The notes beneath the pieces are model-generated. The model saw nothing but the letters and a program-made list of their open reading frames with translations, did no database searches and was not told the DNA's origin. Source: Combretum micranthum (Eukaryota; Streptophyta; Magnoliopsida; Myrtales; Combretaceae). Taken from it: a stretch of 64,000 bases of DNA. Of this stretch, positions 22,827 through 35,799 are shown in pieces (the first letter of the stretch is position 1; each line of letters begins with the position of its first letter). The stretch lies in NCBI GenBank assembly GCA_024138025.1, contig JAMXBD010002494.1, positions 124,001 through 188,000 of the forward strand, given 5' to 3'. The position numbers were made by a program, and so were the translations under genes.

Positions 22827-25545
22827 CACGAAGATTTTGATCTCTAAATTTATTTTTTAATTTTTATAAATCTATAAATTAATGATTGTAATTATCTAAA
22901 CTTTTAGAATGTCCAATAACATTATTATTATATATTTTCTTTTCTCTTCTAATTTCAATTATTTATCATACGTATTATCAACTTAAAGAACAAATTTAGG
23001 AAAAAAATATATAAAGAGAGAAAATAAATTTAGAAGTCCATCTCAAATTACTTTCTTTCTTCTGTTAGTTCGAGCAATAATAAAAATAGCTATCTCAGGC
23101 ATAGGTTATGGCTCCGTTTAGATTCTCTTTCTTTTTATTTATATCTTATCTAAATTTATATTTACATATTAGTCAGATGATTAATAATTTATATCCTAAC
23201 AAATAGCAAACATATCACTTTATATTTGGAATCATAGATCACTTGCAATGAAAACCTATAACCAATAGTGGAGCCCTGGAGAATTTGTTAGGACTAGGTT
23301 AAACATTTTTGAAACCCTTTAAGAGGATCGACAAACTTTTTTAGTAAGATTAGTGTTTCATATAACTTTTAGCCTATATCTAATTTGTAAAGTCTATTAA
23401 TGAGCAAAACTGTTTTTTTTTTTTTTATCTATATCTATTTTTAACAAATAGTTTGATTGAAACGGACAAGAAAGCCACACCAAACCCCCACGAAATGCAC
23501 TACTTAGAGTAGAACAAACACTCTCAACTAAGTCAACTAACACATGAACATAACCATTTCAATTTGTTAGGAGCGGATACGGACACAATGGAACGAGAGT
23601 AAATACAACCAATTGATCTTTGTTAAAACGATCGTTGTGACAAAATCATCCTAAACAGCTTGATATAGATATACATACAGATATATGAATTTGTGTACCA
23701 TATACCGTGGATGTGTAAAACTTCAGTTGAGGTTTACGTATGTTAAAATGCACTAAATATATGTAGATGTGCCCATTTAATAAAATCATCATATAAAATA
23801 TGTATATTGAATAATTAGTTAATATATTTGACTAATGTATCTAACATATCTATTTAATATCTACGCGCAAATATATAAGTAATGTGAGACTTGAGTGTTC
23901 ACATATGATTTGATTCTGATATATTTGAATTCCCTATTTGTCACAAATAACATATATTTTATACAACAATTTAAATTATTTTAGATACTATAACTTGAGT
24001 ATGACTAATTTATTTCAGATATTTTATATATATGTGAAAGTGAATGTGGACATACATATATAAATTAATATGAATTTCTGGCATCTAATATCTTCATTTT
24101 GACATTTTCGTTGTTTTTTTTATAATATACATTAATAATTTATATGCTTATAGACTAGTAATTTTTAATTATAATTGATCTAATCAATTTATTTATTATA
24201 AGATTACGTGGCTTCAATTGATCAGTACTTATTTTGATAAGGTAAATATAGGCTGCACGTATATTATCTCACATATAAATTATTTAAAATAGTATTTCAT
24301 TAATCCTCTAATTTGAAATTCACCGCTCGTTTATTTCGTTGAATAAATAAGACTATAATGGAATTTCTATTATAAAGGAATGGAATAAAACTGTAATAAA
24401 ATTTTTCTTTATTAATTTTTTATTTAAATGGTGGTATTTTGAAAAAAAAAGAGTTTCAGCATTGAATTAGTATTTATATGTTTGAATAAAGAATGATTAT
24501 TCAATATTTTATGTAATAGGGATTTATTATGAAATCGCTATTCAGTGAACTAAACAATATAATAGCTATTCGTAAGAAATAAAATTGTAATGAAATTACA
24601 ATCACAGTGAAGGAAACGAGCAATCAATGTCTCCCTTTCATATTCAGATTAGAGAAGCTCGATCTTATACAGCCTTGAACATGTTTCTAGACATTATGCT
24701 CTTTTCATTAGTCTAAAAAATGTCGTCTAAAGTCCATATTTCAAGTATTACAAGTATCACTCATTATGCATTCAATTGTACTGTGCGGTGTGCAGCGTTT
24801 CATTAACTAAGAACGTATGATATTCTATTTTAGCAAACTAACAGTACAGTGCTGTGGTAAATTCCCAGTCGCTTCTACTATCAATTACCATATTAGTGAA
24901 TACAAGTTAACTCGACTTCAAAATTCTATACCAAAACCATATTATACTTCTAAAAAATCAGAGACAAGAAGAGAATATAGGCCGATTTATGGATCCAAAC
25001 CCGTCAACCAGAGCACAAAATCCGCCAGGTCTATGAAACCAACCAATAATCGGTTTCCTGGGGTCCAGCTCCCATTTCCCATGAAGCACAGTTGTTGATT
25101 CTCCGCAGTAGGAGCGGGTCCGGGTCCCAGTCTATATGAAACAAAAATGCTTTTAAAATCTTCCATGGAGGACGTGATGTCTGCTTGTCTCAATTGTTAG
25201 GCATGTCCAAGCTAAACCCAAAAGTTTTAAAATGTCACTTCTGGCTTCTATATTGAAGATAGCATAGCAATGACGAGTGCATGTCCTCCCAAAAAAAAAA
25301 AAAAAAAAAAAAATCTCATATCTGGATGCTCAAAAAAAATTCGTTACATGCATCACACTGTGAACTGCATATTTAGAACAATCAACAGTTTCATTAGTAA
25401 ATCTAAAACTTACCAACTAGGGCAAACACATTCAGACTAAGTCTTAATATATAAATAAAGGAAAATTGGTAACAAATTGCTAAATCAAATCACATGCTAT
25501 GTGAGATGGGGTACACTTAATCTTTTCAAGCAACCTATCCAATTC
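22827..25545. other. AT-rich intergenic stretch, no gene seen
   Basis: No supported gene. There is a weak inverted pair, GCTCGTTT at 24325-24332 and AAACGAGC at 24614-24621, which could bound a ~300 bp MITE. There is also a 23 bp A-run at 25291-25313. A 68-codon minus-strand frame at 24987-25193 (…NGSWTPGNRLLVGFIDLADF…) looks protein-like but has no partner exon or recognised family. The last ~200 bp should include the 3' UTR of the PPR gene. Confidence 0.5.
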
Positions 25546-28082
25546 TCAGTCGAGCAAATCTGATGCTGCAGTCTTCCTGAATGCGTCTATCAGAGCTAAT
25601 TGTTTTTCTAGATATTTACTTGGAATGACATTGTCTGCCTCCATCCTCTCCTTCATACCATAAGCTGGGATTTTTGCATTAGCATAAGCCTTAATAAGAT
25701 GCTGGAATTGCCGCATGCGGCTCGTATATCCAATCTGTCTCATCCGATGGAATGTTTTTTCAGTATTGTGAACATCACCCCTATTCGCATACTGCTCCAT
25801 CAGAACCATGTAAGAACTGAAAAGTGGCTTCAACTGGTTCTGGTGGACTGCCTTTTGCAAATTGAGTCAGCTTTTTCTACTTCACCTGCTTCTGTATAAA
25901 GTTTTACCAACGCATCCCAAGCCAATGGACCAATGCGACACCCACTATCCGCCATTCGTTTGATTAGATCCTTCCCCTTTGAAAGCATTTTGTTGCTTGC
26001 GTACACCTTTAACATTGATGAATACTGTCTTGATGTAGGCTTTTTACAATTTTGGCATAGGATTTCAAAAACAGCCTCTGCTTCATCAACTTTTTTCAAC
26101 TTGCCCCATGCTTCTATGGCAGCACTACACTCATCAAGCCTTGGATTTGATTCACAAACTTTCCACACTCTACTCACTTCATCAGCTCTACCTAGGTCAG
26201 CATAAAGAGGAAGCAACAATCGGCAAGCCCACCTGTGCTCCTCTAGGTTTCCACCTTCCATCTCCTTCAATATAGCCTCTGCTTTTTCTCTCAAACCACC
26301 TGATATATAATGCTTTGCCAAAATCGCTTGGGTTTTGAGATCAGGCTTAACACCTTCAGCCTTCATGGTTTCAAGAATTTTGTCCATCCCTGCCATGTCA
26401 TTAAATTGACCTTTAGCATCTATTAATATCTTATAAGTGAGGACAGATGGCTTGATATTTTCTTTCTCCATTAACAACAGTACATCGGCAATTTTCTTCT
26501 TGTTATTCTTCTTGTAGAGTAGAAGTAACTGATTGCAGGCGAAAAGTGTAATAGGGAATCCTTGGTCCTTCATTTTTTTGAAAAGTCCTTCTGCTTTGTT
26601 TAAGTTATTGGAAGTAACATAATGTGCCAACAAGGTTCTGTGGACTATTTCTCCACGAAAAGATTCTGGGATCTTATTCATATAGCTTTCTGCATTCGGC
26701 AGTCCACGTAGCTTGGCAATCAAATCAAGTCGAGATGCATAATCTCTCTCAATAATGTCAAACAGCTTACTCCTCTCCAACCACTCCGAGAACTGAAAAG
26801 AAATATTAGACATAGATCAAAAGAACAGTCAATGATAGCACAAAGGCATTGAAAATGCAATTATTATGTTAATATCACTGAATATCAATCTGCTCATAAG
26901 ACACTGATTTAGAAACAGAAACCCAAAAGCACGAACAACATAAATACAGGATACAGGGAAAGAACATTAATGTCCAGCTTCCATACATTACACATTAGGG
27001 ATAGTATGGCTTCTTGCATGGAAACCATGTTAGCCACATAGAAAGTTCCTTCAACTCTTTAGAAGTTAAGAGGACTTCAAAAATACTTAATACTGTAAGA
27101 TTTTCAAAATGTGATTTTGATATTGGAGCTAATGTAAGGAACCAGCTAGTTGTATGACCATATTTGAGAGGTCAATTCCATATGGATAGAAATAGAAAAT
27201 ATGAATCTAACAAAATTGCAAGATGCATACCTGAAGTGCTCTCACAAACATTCGACGCTTGCGAAGTCTGCTTATCACTAATCCTGCTTCTTCTCGGTCC
27301 ACAGTTTGTCCTTCTTCAAGCCACTTGTCCATAATTTGCTGCACCGACTGTCCTGGAGAACCAACAATGGCATTATACAATGGTGAGGCAGTCATACCTC
27401 CTCTTTGTTTTCTATCCTCAGGATCAAGTTCAGATTCTTCTAACCCAATATTGTCATGAGAATGTTTTTCAATGTCCTCGTCATCAGATATCTCCAATTC
27501 AGAGGTTAATGCATCTTCCTTTCCATCATCTATGCCATTATTCTTGATATTAGTGGGTGTTTCTAGTTCAGAAAATGCATCATCAATTTCGTCTTCTTCT
27601 CCACCACTTTTTGCACCAGCTTGTGAAGAAAAAACACAATGCCCTGAAAAGTTTTGCGTAGCAGCATTTATACTGGAATAAAATCTTTTCAAAGTCGGAG
27701 TTCCGTTTGGTAATACTTGAGAAGAATTAGAATTGTCATGTGTTTCTTCGAAACATCCATGGACATATTCTAATTTGGGATAGCAAGCACGTACTGATAC
27801 TGTACTAAAATAGCGATTCCTGAAAAGAAGAGAAGAGTAAACAAACAGAAAAGCATGCGTGCAAATAGAATAAATCATGAAGCAATATGCAATCTATTTC
27901 TTCATGGAAGCTATCTTTAGATTACACTTAAGATAGTGAAAAGTTAACCCAAAAAAAGAAAAATTGTTCAACGAATTCTGGTAAGGTTAGTGTTGTAAAC
28001 AATTAATACCAAGATGAACAGAACTACAGAGCAGGTTTTTTGGTTAATTAACTACAGAGCAGTTACAGGGGAAGATTTCTGT

Positions 28083-28114
<32 letters not shown>

Positions 28115-29655
28115 CTCGGGATGAATAACAGGGGAAGATTTGGCATTATAATAGTTTCAGGTTTGTGTATCATACAAGATAAAGCTAAAGCAATGCAACT
28201 TTTCTCAGGATCAAAAACTTTGTAAAGAGACAGGTTTATTTGAAAGAATGTGAATATATACTTGGAACCAGTTAATGTAGTTAAAGAGTACATTATCTCC
28301 TCAAGTTAACAATCTAAAGATAGAGCTGTCAAAAATATAGGAATAGAAGGAAGCATGAATTACTACCCCTTGTCACCAAGTCAGCAACCTCATTTACCAT
28401 TAGTCTAATTTCTATAAATTTCTTACTTGCATATACCAATTAATAGTGGCAGACTATGAAAATGATTATTTATTTAACATTTCCCTGTGCATATCAGCAC
28501 TAGTAAACAAAAACCATGAAACTACAAAGATATCACGTAAATATCAGAAGTACAAGATGAGCTCCTTTTGTCTTTCTGGTATAATAAGGAGACTTATTTG
28601 TATGGCAAACATTCATCTCGAGCTCCAAACAATCCAACAACAACAAAAGTCTATTTGATCCCTGTCTCCACCATTTATAAAAGTGCAATGTACAACAAAT
28701 GTACAGAACAGACAGCTCATTATTTTTTCCATTCATACATAGCCAGTTGTGGTTCAGAAAAAACACGAACCATGATGACAAAAGGAGAGACAGTAACTGT
28801 TTAGGGTTGAGGGTCTGTATACTGTATGTTTGCATAAGACATTTTCTGTAGTTTTCCCTATATCAGTCCTAATCAAGTGCTACGATTACCAAACATAATC
28901 ATAGTAATAATTTCAAAATGTTGTAAACACTAATGGCTTTTAACGCTGTAATGATGGGAGACAATGATAGCAGGCAGCCTTCAGTGGTGATGGTTAACAA
29001 CGATTTCCTTTTTCACAAATTGAAACCATTTTCTTCATTTTTCCATAGATATTTTGTAAGATAAACGACCATAATTTCATTATCTCCTACCTTCACCTTT
29101 CACTATCACTGAAAAGAACTGATAGGGCGATGATTAAAATTACTATGATAATATTTGATAATTGTTAATTGTAGATATTCGATTATAGCAGATATCTAAA
29201 ACAATTCAGTTTTCTGTGTAACAAATAGACCGAAGATTCATGACAATTATCCGGGTGCTTGCACTAACCAATATCGGTGTTCCAGTCACTTGGAAATAGG
29301 AACTCATAGTCTAAAAACCGTGTCTTACTGAAATACAGTTTTCCAAGTGATTATTGCTTAAGGTTCCACCACCCACCATTCCTCATTTTCAACAAAGGTG
29401 CCATTGCGCAGAACCGGACCCCAAAAATGAAAAGCCTTTAAAATTACTTAGCAACAACCTCTGAATACTAATCATAATAACTAAACAAAACATATAATTC
29501 ATATAACGTTCGTGATGTAAGTAATTTAACAGAATCTAAGGGAAAAATCAAGATCGTTGCATACATAAGAAATGTGTGTGCGCGCGCGAGAGAGAGAGAG
29601 AGAGAGAGTGAGAGTGTTACTTGATAGGAAGAGAAGCTCGACGAAGAGCCCACAT
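25546..29655 (-). CDS. PPR596: mitochondrial P-class PPR protein, PPR596-like, three exons, one frameshift
   Basis: Exons are 29655-29621, 27819-27231 and 26792-25546 on the minus strand, all with GT...AG introns (1,801 and 438 bp). Exon 1 is only 35 bp and opens MWALRRASLPIK; joined to exon 2 it gives an Arg/Ser-rich presequence expected to target mitochondria. Exon 2 then encodes an acidic linker (runs such as EEDEIDDAFSELE and EISDDEDIE). Exon 3 holds about ten helical PPR units (for example NNLNKAEGLFKKMKDQG and LKTQAILAKHYISGGL) and ends FRKTAASDLLD, all P-type with no E/DYW tail. The expected protein is about 623 residues, as in the Arabidopsis PPR596 (At1g80270) group, which is linked to mitochondrial RNA metabolism including partial editing of rps3. 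One base appears to be missing at 25859-25861 (about residue 518), so as read the last ~105 residues are out of frame. Identity rests on recalled N- and C-terminal motifs. Confidence 0.93.
25859..25861 (-). other. apparent 1-base deletion in the PPR gene
   Basis: On the minus strand the coding text reads GACTCAATTTGCAAAAGG. The upstream frame (…VEKADS) would continue into a stop 11 codons later, while the conserved continuation (LQKAVHQNQLKP…SDLLD) is in the next frame. One more T in the ATTTG run restores both. No GT-AG pair nearby would make an intron. Confidence 0.8.
28083..28117. repeat. (TC)n microsatellite in PPR intron 1
   Basis: About 15 TC units, with one break near the end, inside the first intron. 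Confidence 0.9.
29573..29609. repeat. compound (TG)n(CG)n(AG)n microsatellite beside the exon 1 donor site
   Basis: Plus strand runs TG, then CG, then AG dinucleotides. On the transcript strand this is CT-CG-CA, beginning about 11 bases after the GT of intron 1 (29620-29619). Length change here could affect splicing of a 35 bp exon. Confidence 0.9.
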
Positions 29656-29990
29656 TTGGAATGAAACCTGAAGAATGTAGAAGAGATTGAAAGAAAATGA
29701 AATGGGAAGACGGGTGATGATGAAAATAATAAACCCTAAATGAAAGATGATTTTGCAGCTTTATTTTTGGTATGAAGCTTCTAAAACCCTAGTGGAGAGA
29801 GAAAACGAATGAAAATTGGAAGGGTTTTAAAGGATTTAGGGCAAACATGTCAATTTTAGAAGACATTTGGGGTTTTCGGCAATATTAGGAGGGACTGCTG
29901 AGCAAAAATTCCATAATTACCAAAACTTTATTGGCACAAAATGAAAATATTAAAAAAAAATGAGAGAAGAAAAAACTTTAAAAAAAATAA
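29656..29990 (-). promoter_or_regulatory. PPR gene 5' flank with two telo-box motifs
   Basis: AAACCCTA occurs on the plus strand at 29731-29738 and 29784-29791, 76 and 129 bp upstream of the ATG. This telo-box motif is frequent near transcription starts of plant genes for organelle and translation proteins. A GA-rich stretch separates them from the ATG. I cannot place the transcription start. Confidence 0.5.
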
Positions 29991-30838
29991 AAAAAAAGCC
30001 TTCTTAATTTTGAAAAGGGTTTTAGGGATACCATTTCACCAAGTTTTTATATGAGTATTTAAATTGTTTTTTCTAGATGGATATACTTAACTTTTTCATT
30101 AATATTTGATATGCTACAACTGATTCATTTATATAATTATTTTATATAACAGTGAAATTCAAAACTAAAATTCAAATTAAATTTTATATAAAAATTTAAT
30201 TTGATATATGATTTCTTAAATTATCAATTTAATATTTAATTCAAACTTTTTATGACTATTTTTATAATTTTCTTAATATCGTTTACTACATTATTGACAT
30301 AGAAAATGAAAAAGATAATTTATTATTGAATTTTTACTATTTTCCTATATCACTAGTTCTATTATTATCTCTTTTACATTAGAAAAAAAAATTGTCAAGT
30401 GAGAGAGAATAAATACTTATGAAAATTTTGACTAGATATTTAATTAATTATTTCGAAGGTTACATATAAAATTAATGTTTCTCCTTAAATAAATGATATA
30501 AGTAAATTAATATTAATTGTAAATGAAAATAGAAAGGAAAATAGTAGGGACTCAAAATTTTGGAAACTGAAAATGCACTTACCTTTCTTAAAAATAATTC
30601 ATTATCACCATCATTCATCTAATTTGATATTTGTCTGTCAGTCATTTGAATACATAAATTGTTAGAAATAAAAATAAATCTTTTTCTATGGTCATATATA
30701 ATTTGGTTATTTAGATATTGCTAATGTTAAATTATAAGATTCTAAACGTTAGAATGTGGATTTGAAATCCTTATCATTTGAAATAAGGCTTTGGGATGTA
30801 ATAATGTGAACAGTGAATGTTATGATTTCTCTAAATGT
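29991..30838. other. AT-rich spacer with a dispersed repeat arm
   Basis: No gene seen. 30160-30300 matches the right arm of the foldback repeat at 21541-21642 in inverted sense (shared block AAACTTTTTATGACTATTTT). Confidence 0.5.
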
Positions 30839-31559
30839 CACCACAAGAAAATTAATTTATGGTAGGGTATGCCCGTCCCTTCTAAAAAGGAAAAAGTTCC
30901 TGCCATAAGTCATTGTAAGGCATTAATTTTTTCTTCTAATTCTTGGCACTAATAAGTCATTGTCTCTATGAAAAACTACGAACATAGATGACACACCTTC
31001 CATAGCTCCTCTAATGGCAGGGACACATATCCCTTCAAAAATTATCTAAATCTGTGTTAATATTGTGAGAAGGATGTATGTCCTAAATATGTGTCAATAT
31101 TATGAGAGGGATATATGTCCTTAACATAAGTGACATATGGCAGAGACATTATCCCTTTCAAAAATGATTTTTTTGAAAAAAAAATATTAATCAATGAATA
31201 TTACCACAAATAATTATAGCATCCATTTAATTATATTAAATTCTACCATGGAACACTTGTATTTATAGTAGATTAACCCTTGTCTATATAATGACAAGAG
31301 GCATAAAACAACATTCAATATTAACATTGAAAAAAAAAAAGTTAATACACTACCATAAGTGTTTACAAATGTCATATGACAACCATAATTTAACATCAAC
31401 ATCACACCATCACAAAACTTAATACACTACCTTAGGTCTAACATTGCCATCCAAAACCAACATAAAACAATCACAATAGTCTAACCCCATCATACATCCA
31501 CACAAAGTCAACAAATATCCTTTAACAACAACATTGAAAAAAAGAAAAAAAATTTCAAA

Positions 31560-32960
31560 CATAACTAATTCGCACCCCTACCACTAGACCCCTTAGGATG
31601 ATCTTCTTGAAGCATATACACACCAGTCCTTGGGATGGGCTAACAATCATTGGTGCTGAGCAAATTATAGATATAGTATTACCAATGCTTTAAGGGCCAA
31701 AGAATGACTGTGAACCTTGTCTTCCTTATGATCCTACAAAATTTTGTGACCCAGGAAACATAGAAAAAAAGGACAGGATGATTGTCCTTATAAGTGGAAC
31801 ATTGACATCTGTGAACTAAACATTTGTGCCATCAGTCCTATCGGCATTAGTATATTGGAAGGCCTTCTATTGTTGTTTACTTGGGCATGTGGAATAATGC
31901 TACTCGAACCAGCTCCCCACGAGTTTGGTCATGAACCAAATGAACAAAATTGTTGCATAAATGCTTATTAGCCCCTCATAAAGCACTACCAGTTCTCTCT
32001 CAATCTATTGGTCCCGCTTCGTATTTTGATTTTGCTTTTTCAGCATCTCTACCTTCTCACGTTAGCTTTTAATCTCTTCGATTGTATTGTTTGGTGGCAA
32101 ATCATTAAAATCATGTCCAATGCATTGTGATGATGGTTTGGGACCACTACGACCCATATTGTGCCTATATCCAAGTCTATGACTAACTACCTCCCATAAG
32201 ATAGTTAGCTCATATTAGGAATGCAACCGGAGCGGGTGTGGGATGGGTTTTTTGATACCCGAACCCGACCCAATTCTTAATGGGTGTCCTAGAACTCGAG
32301 AAAAACCCTATCGGGTTTTTTTTATCATTCTCAAAACCTGACCCAACCCCAAAATTTTCAATTTTTTTCTTTAAAAAGAAAAAGAAAGAATTTTGTTTTA
32401 AGTTATTAATGATACAAACACTTATATTGAAAGAATGAATTTTAGACAATAATATTATATAAAAGAATACAATACTTCATTTCCACTTATTTTCACATAC
32501 ATAGAAAATGGGATTCTTGATTTAATAACTAAATATTTTTATATTTTAAACTTATGCCTGGTCGGGTTTTCCTAATGGGTTACATAATAAACCCGAACCC
32601 GACCCAATAACTTATCGGGTTTTTTTTTTAATCCCAAAACCCTCTAGGGTTTTTAGCGGGTTGGGCGGTTGGATATTCTATAACGACCGGCCCTGCTTAC
32701 ATCCCTAGCTCATATACCTCTTTTGCCCCTTCTTCTACAATGGCATGGTCATAGTTAGTTTTCTTGTCTTTCCTCTTTTCTTACAAGGTAAAATAATAAT
32801 AATAATAATAATGATAATAATTAACTAGTGTTATTGAAGACATTTTGAAGGTAACTTAAGAAATAATTTTAAGTTAATAGAGCTTACACCTATATGTGCA
32901 AGGTATGCCTTCTGATTGAGAGCCAAGTCTGGGATGCATCGTGATACTGATGTGTAAGCT
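31560..32960 (-). pseudogene. Transposase_24-like (Ptta/En/Spm) C-terminal relic
   Basis: Read leftward from 32960: an ELFKLTH-like block, (K)LFKLTHQYHDASQTWLSIR at about 32960-32900; then, after a probable intron and across the inserted MITE, YDHAIVEEGAKEVYEL, a VVSHRLGYRHNMGRSGPKPS block and a helical IEEIK...EKVEMLKKQNQN stretch (32210-32000). The ELFKLTH...W and Gly-rich YG/GLG layout is that of the plant transposase PF03004 family associated with CACTA elements. Stops and frameshifts are frequent. The MITE at 32216-32707 cuts the frame. Confidence 0.5.
32216..32707. mobile_element. hAT-type MITE, CCCGAACCC family, copy 1 (492 bp)
   Basis: A perfect 8 bp duplication GCTCATAT (32208-32215 and 32708-32715) flanks inverted ends TAGGAATGCAACCGG and TAGGGATGTAAGCAGG. 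Subterminal arms repeat GACCCGAACC/GGGTTTTT motifs; the core is AT-rich and non-coding. Same family as 55853-56947. It is inserted in the transposase relic, and removing it with one duplication joins the two halves. Confidence 0.92.
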
Positions 32961-35480
32961 TAAACAACTTGATTGGGGTACACTTCTAAGATTGAAGAAT
33001 GAATAGAAGGAAATTAAATATTTTACATTTTACACTTTGTAGATATCTTACAATATCTCATGTCCTAGGTGTTGACTTTTATACATTAGTTATCCATAAG
33101 GTTTATCACGTTATAGTTTATTATAGCAAACATGGCCATATATGTACATTTGACTATAAAAGGTAGAGAGAAAAAATAAATATAGGATGGATTAGGGCCA
33201 CATATCTAGTAAGATAAATGCCGCATAGCTTGAAACAACTATCCATACAATGAAATCAACATATCAGCTTAAAAAGTACTATTCTCAAAAAACTAAAGGA
33301 TAAACGCAATTTGTACATGCCAATACATCATTCGTGGAGAACATCTCTAAATTATTATTTCATTTCCACTCCTGTACACTACACACTATAACCATACCAT
33401 ACACAACACAATTTCATCATCATCGTCATCGTCATCGTCATCAAACCGTAGATATTCCCTTTATCCACAAAACAAAGCCCTTTTTCACTTTACTTTACCA
33501 ACAAGCAATCTTACTTTTTCCATACTTAAGAAATTAAATTACACCCCAATAAAAGGCGTCACAGAAAGATATATAGTATTATAAAGATATATTTGCATCT
33601 TATATTTTAATTAAACCACAATATATATGTTTACATTTGGTTCATACAAATCTATAGAGGCACTATAAAGTAAGTTTAGAGGACAAGTTTTTGTTAAATA
33701 TTTTCTTCGAATTTGAAGCAATATTCCAATATTTCCAATTTTATTCCATATACCAACAACTATGGAAAGAACAAGCATGGAGTGTTAGTAACAAAATTAT
33801 AGGTGTGTAAAATGAAAGAGGGTAGAAGTATAAGTAAATAAAATGTATTAGATTAATTAAAAATTTTTTATAACAATCCACAACAAAGGTAAATTAGCAT
33901 ATGAATTAAATTCCTAGGACCATCTTAAATTTCTAAAATTGTAATGATGTTAATTCATTCTTCAGCATTGACCATTGGCATCATTATTATTCTTATTATC
34001 CCAATCTTGGATTTGCTCACATGTTTGTTGCTTTCTTTCTTAGTAATTATTTCATCCCATTTTTACACACATACCTATTCAATCTAAAGTAAATCATAAG
34101 ACCTAGCTGGGTATTTTCCTCATAAATGCTAGTAACATTAATCCCATTTTAAGACTATCAAATTTACCCATTGAATCATTTAAGCACTCATAAGGAAATT
34201 AAAGCATTACATACATTCATTCCATGTTTATCACATTGAATCAATCACATTTTTGATATAATGTACCCATATTTCCTACCAGCAATGTAAGTTCTTCCCA
34301 ACTCAAAATGTCAAATGATAGAAACAAGCTCTTCATTGTATATTTGCAAATGGCAACGTGCATCTCATATTCAAATATTCGCAAACATCAACAAATGGAT
34401 ATAATACTTCTATAGAGTAGCTTTTGACAAGGAAATAGATCGGTGAACCAAAATCCTTTAGCTAAAGAAAGTTTTTATGACCAAATGAGATATTTAAAAA
34501 CATCATTAATAAATACATAAGAGATTACTATTTCTTACATTATAATTAATAGAGTATAAATAAATCAAATTAAAAGATATGATGCAGGTTCAAATATAAA
34601 TTATTCGATGCATGATTGTTTAGAGATATAACTCAAGCTTGGCCAATAATAATACTCGATAGGCTTAGAATCGATTTAAAAAAATTCTATATAAGGCTTA
34701 TTGTAGTTTAATATAGTAAATGACTTTTTTATTAACTATCGTACTATTGGTTCCTAATCTCAACCACAACTCTAAATTCGACTCAAATTTAGTTAAGTTC
34801 GTTAAATCTTATCAGCTTAAATATTTTCGTTCTCCAACAATAGTTTACAGATAAGTTTAACTCCAACATATACTTCTTTGTAGTTAACTTTGTTGGTAGT
34901 ATCTACTCATTTGTAGAAAACAAAAACTTCAAGAATCACAACCATGTGGGAAAAAATTTCAACAAGCATGATGTGTCGTGATTTTAAATGAGTGGTAGAT
35001 AAATACTAATGTATTTTAAGTAAAAAGTGAAAATAGTATATAATTTAAATTACCGTTGAATAATTTAAGTCTTTTTTTTCCCATTACATTTATTCGGCTT
35101 CACTTGTTTCTCCTTAATTTTCTTCTTAGTTGCTTTTATTAAGTAAATAATTTAACATTGTATTATCACATTTAATCTCCTACTATCTAGCCGTAGACAT
35201 GCACAAAATTATGAATTGCATTTGTAGGCAAAGTGCATAATTACAAAAGATTAGACTTGAGAAGCATTTCATAAGATTTAAGAAATTTATATAATTATTG
35301 CTAGAATATTGCAAAAAAGCTAAAAGACAAAATACTACAAACGAGCATTGACCGAGCCCAAGATTTTAATGGAAATGTGATATATCATATTAGAAAAGTG
35401 AAAAATAAATAAATAATAAATTTATGGTATTCAAGTGATTTCATAATTCTTTATGTATACCAAATTAACAAGAAATGCAA
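32716..35480. other. AT-rich stretch with microsatellites, no gene beyond 32960
   Basis: (AAT)n at about 32791-32821 and a CATCGT-type tract at 33415-33443. The remainder has no frame with protein-like content. Confidence 0.5.
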
Positions 35481-35799
35481 TCCATCATTTTTCCCTCTCT
35501 ATGTCGAAAGGTTAGGGTGCCACAGACACTAGTTAAGTTGAAAAACTTACCTCTTTTGCTTATTGTGCCCTAAATGATGTACTGTCTTATGTATGTGTCC
35601 AATGTTGCTTCGACCTATTTTGTGTGTTGGTGGTATATTTTTCCTGTAAGAATTAATATACATGAGAAGGTTAATTATCGATATAAATTTTATTTTACAT
35701 GACAACTGACCTATAAAAGTTACTTGATATATGGGGTTGCTTTTGAAAAATTCAAAAAATTCTATTCAATCCTGTGGATGATGTTACATACATTTAGTT

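Noticed and set aside
23110..23476. MITE with ends GGCTCCGTTTAGAT and reverse GGCTTTCTTGTCCGTTT
   Set aside because: The inverted match is only about 7 bases in register and no target duplication was found.
24987..25193. 68-codon minus-strand frame as a small gene
   Set aside because: It looks protein-like in part, but has no recognised family, partner exon or clear start. Left as unexplained.
25291..25313. 23 bp A-run as the tail of a processed gene copy
   Set aside because: No coding sequence or target duplication lies on the matching side; it is only a homopolymer near the PPR 3' end.
25830..25870. A small intron explaining the PPR frame change
   Set aside because: No GT-AG pair removes the shift while keeping the conserved residues; one missing base is simpler.
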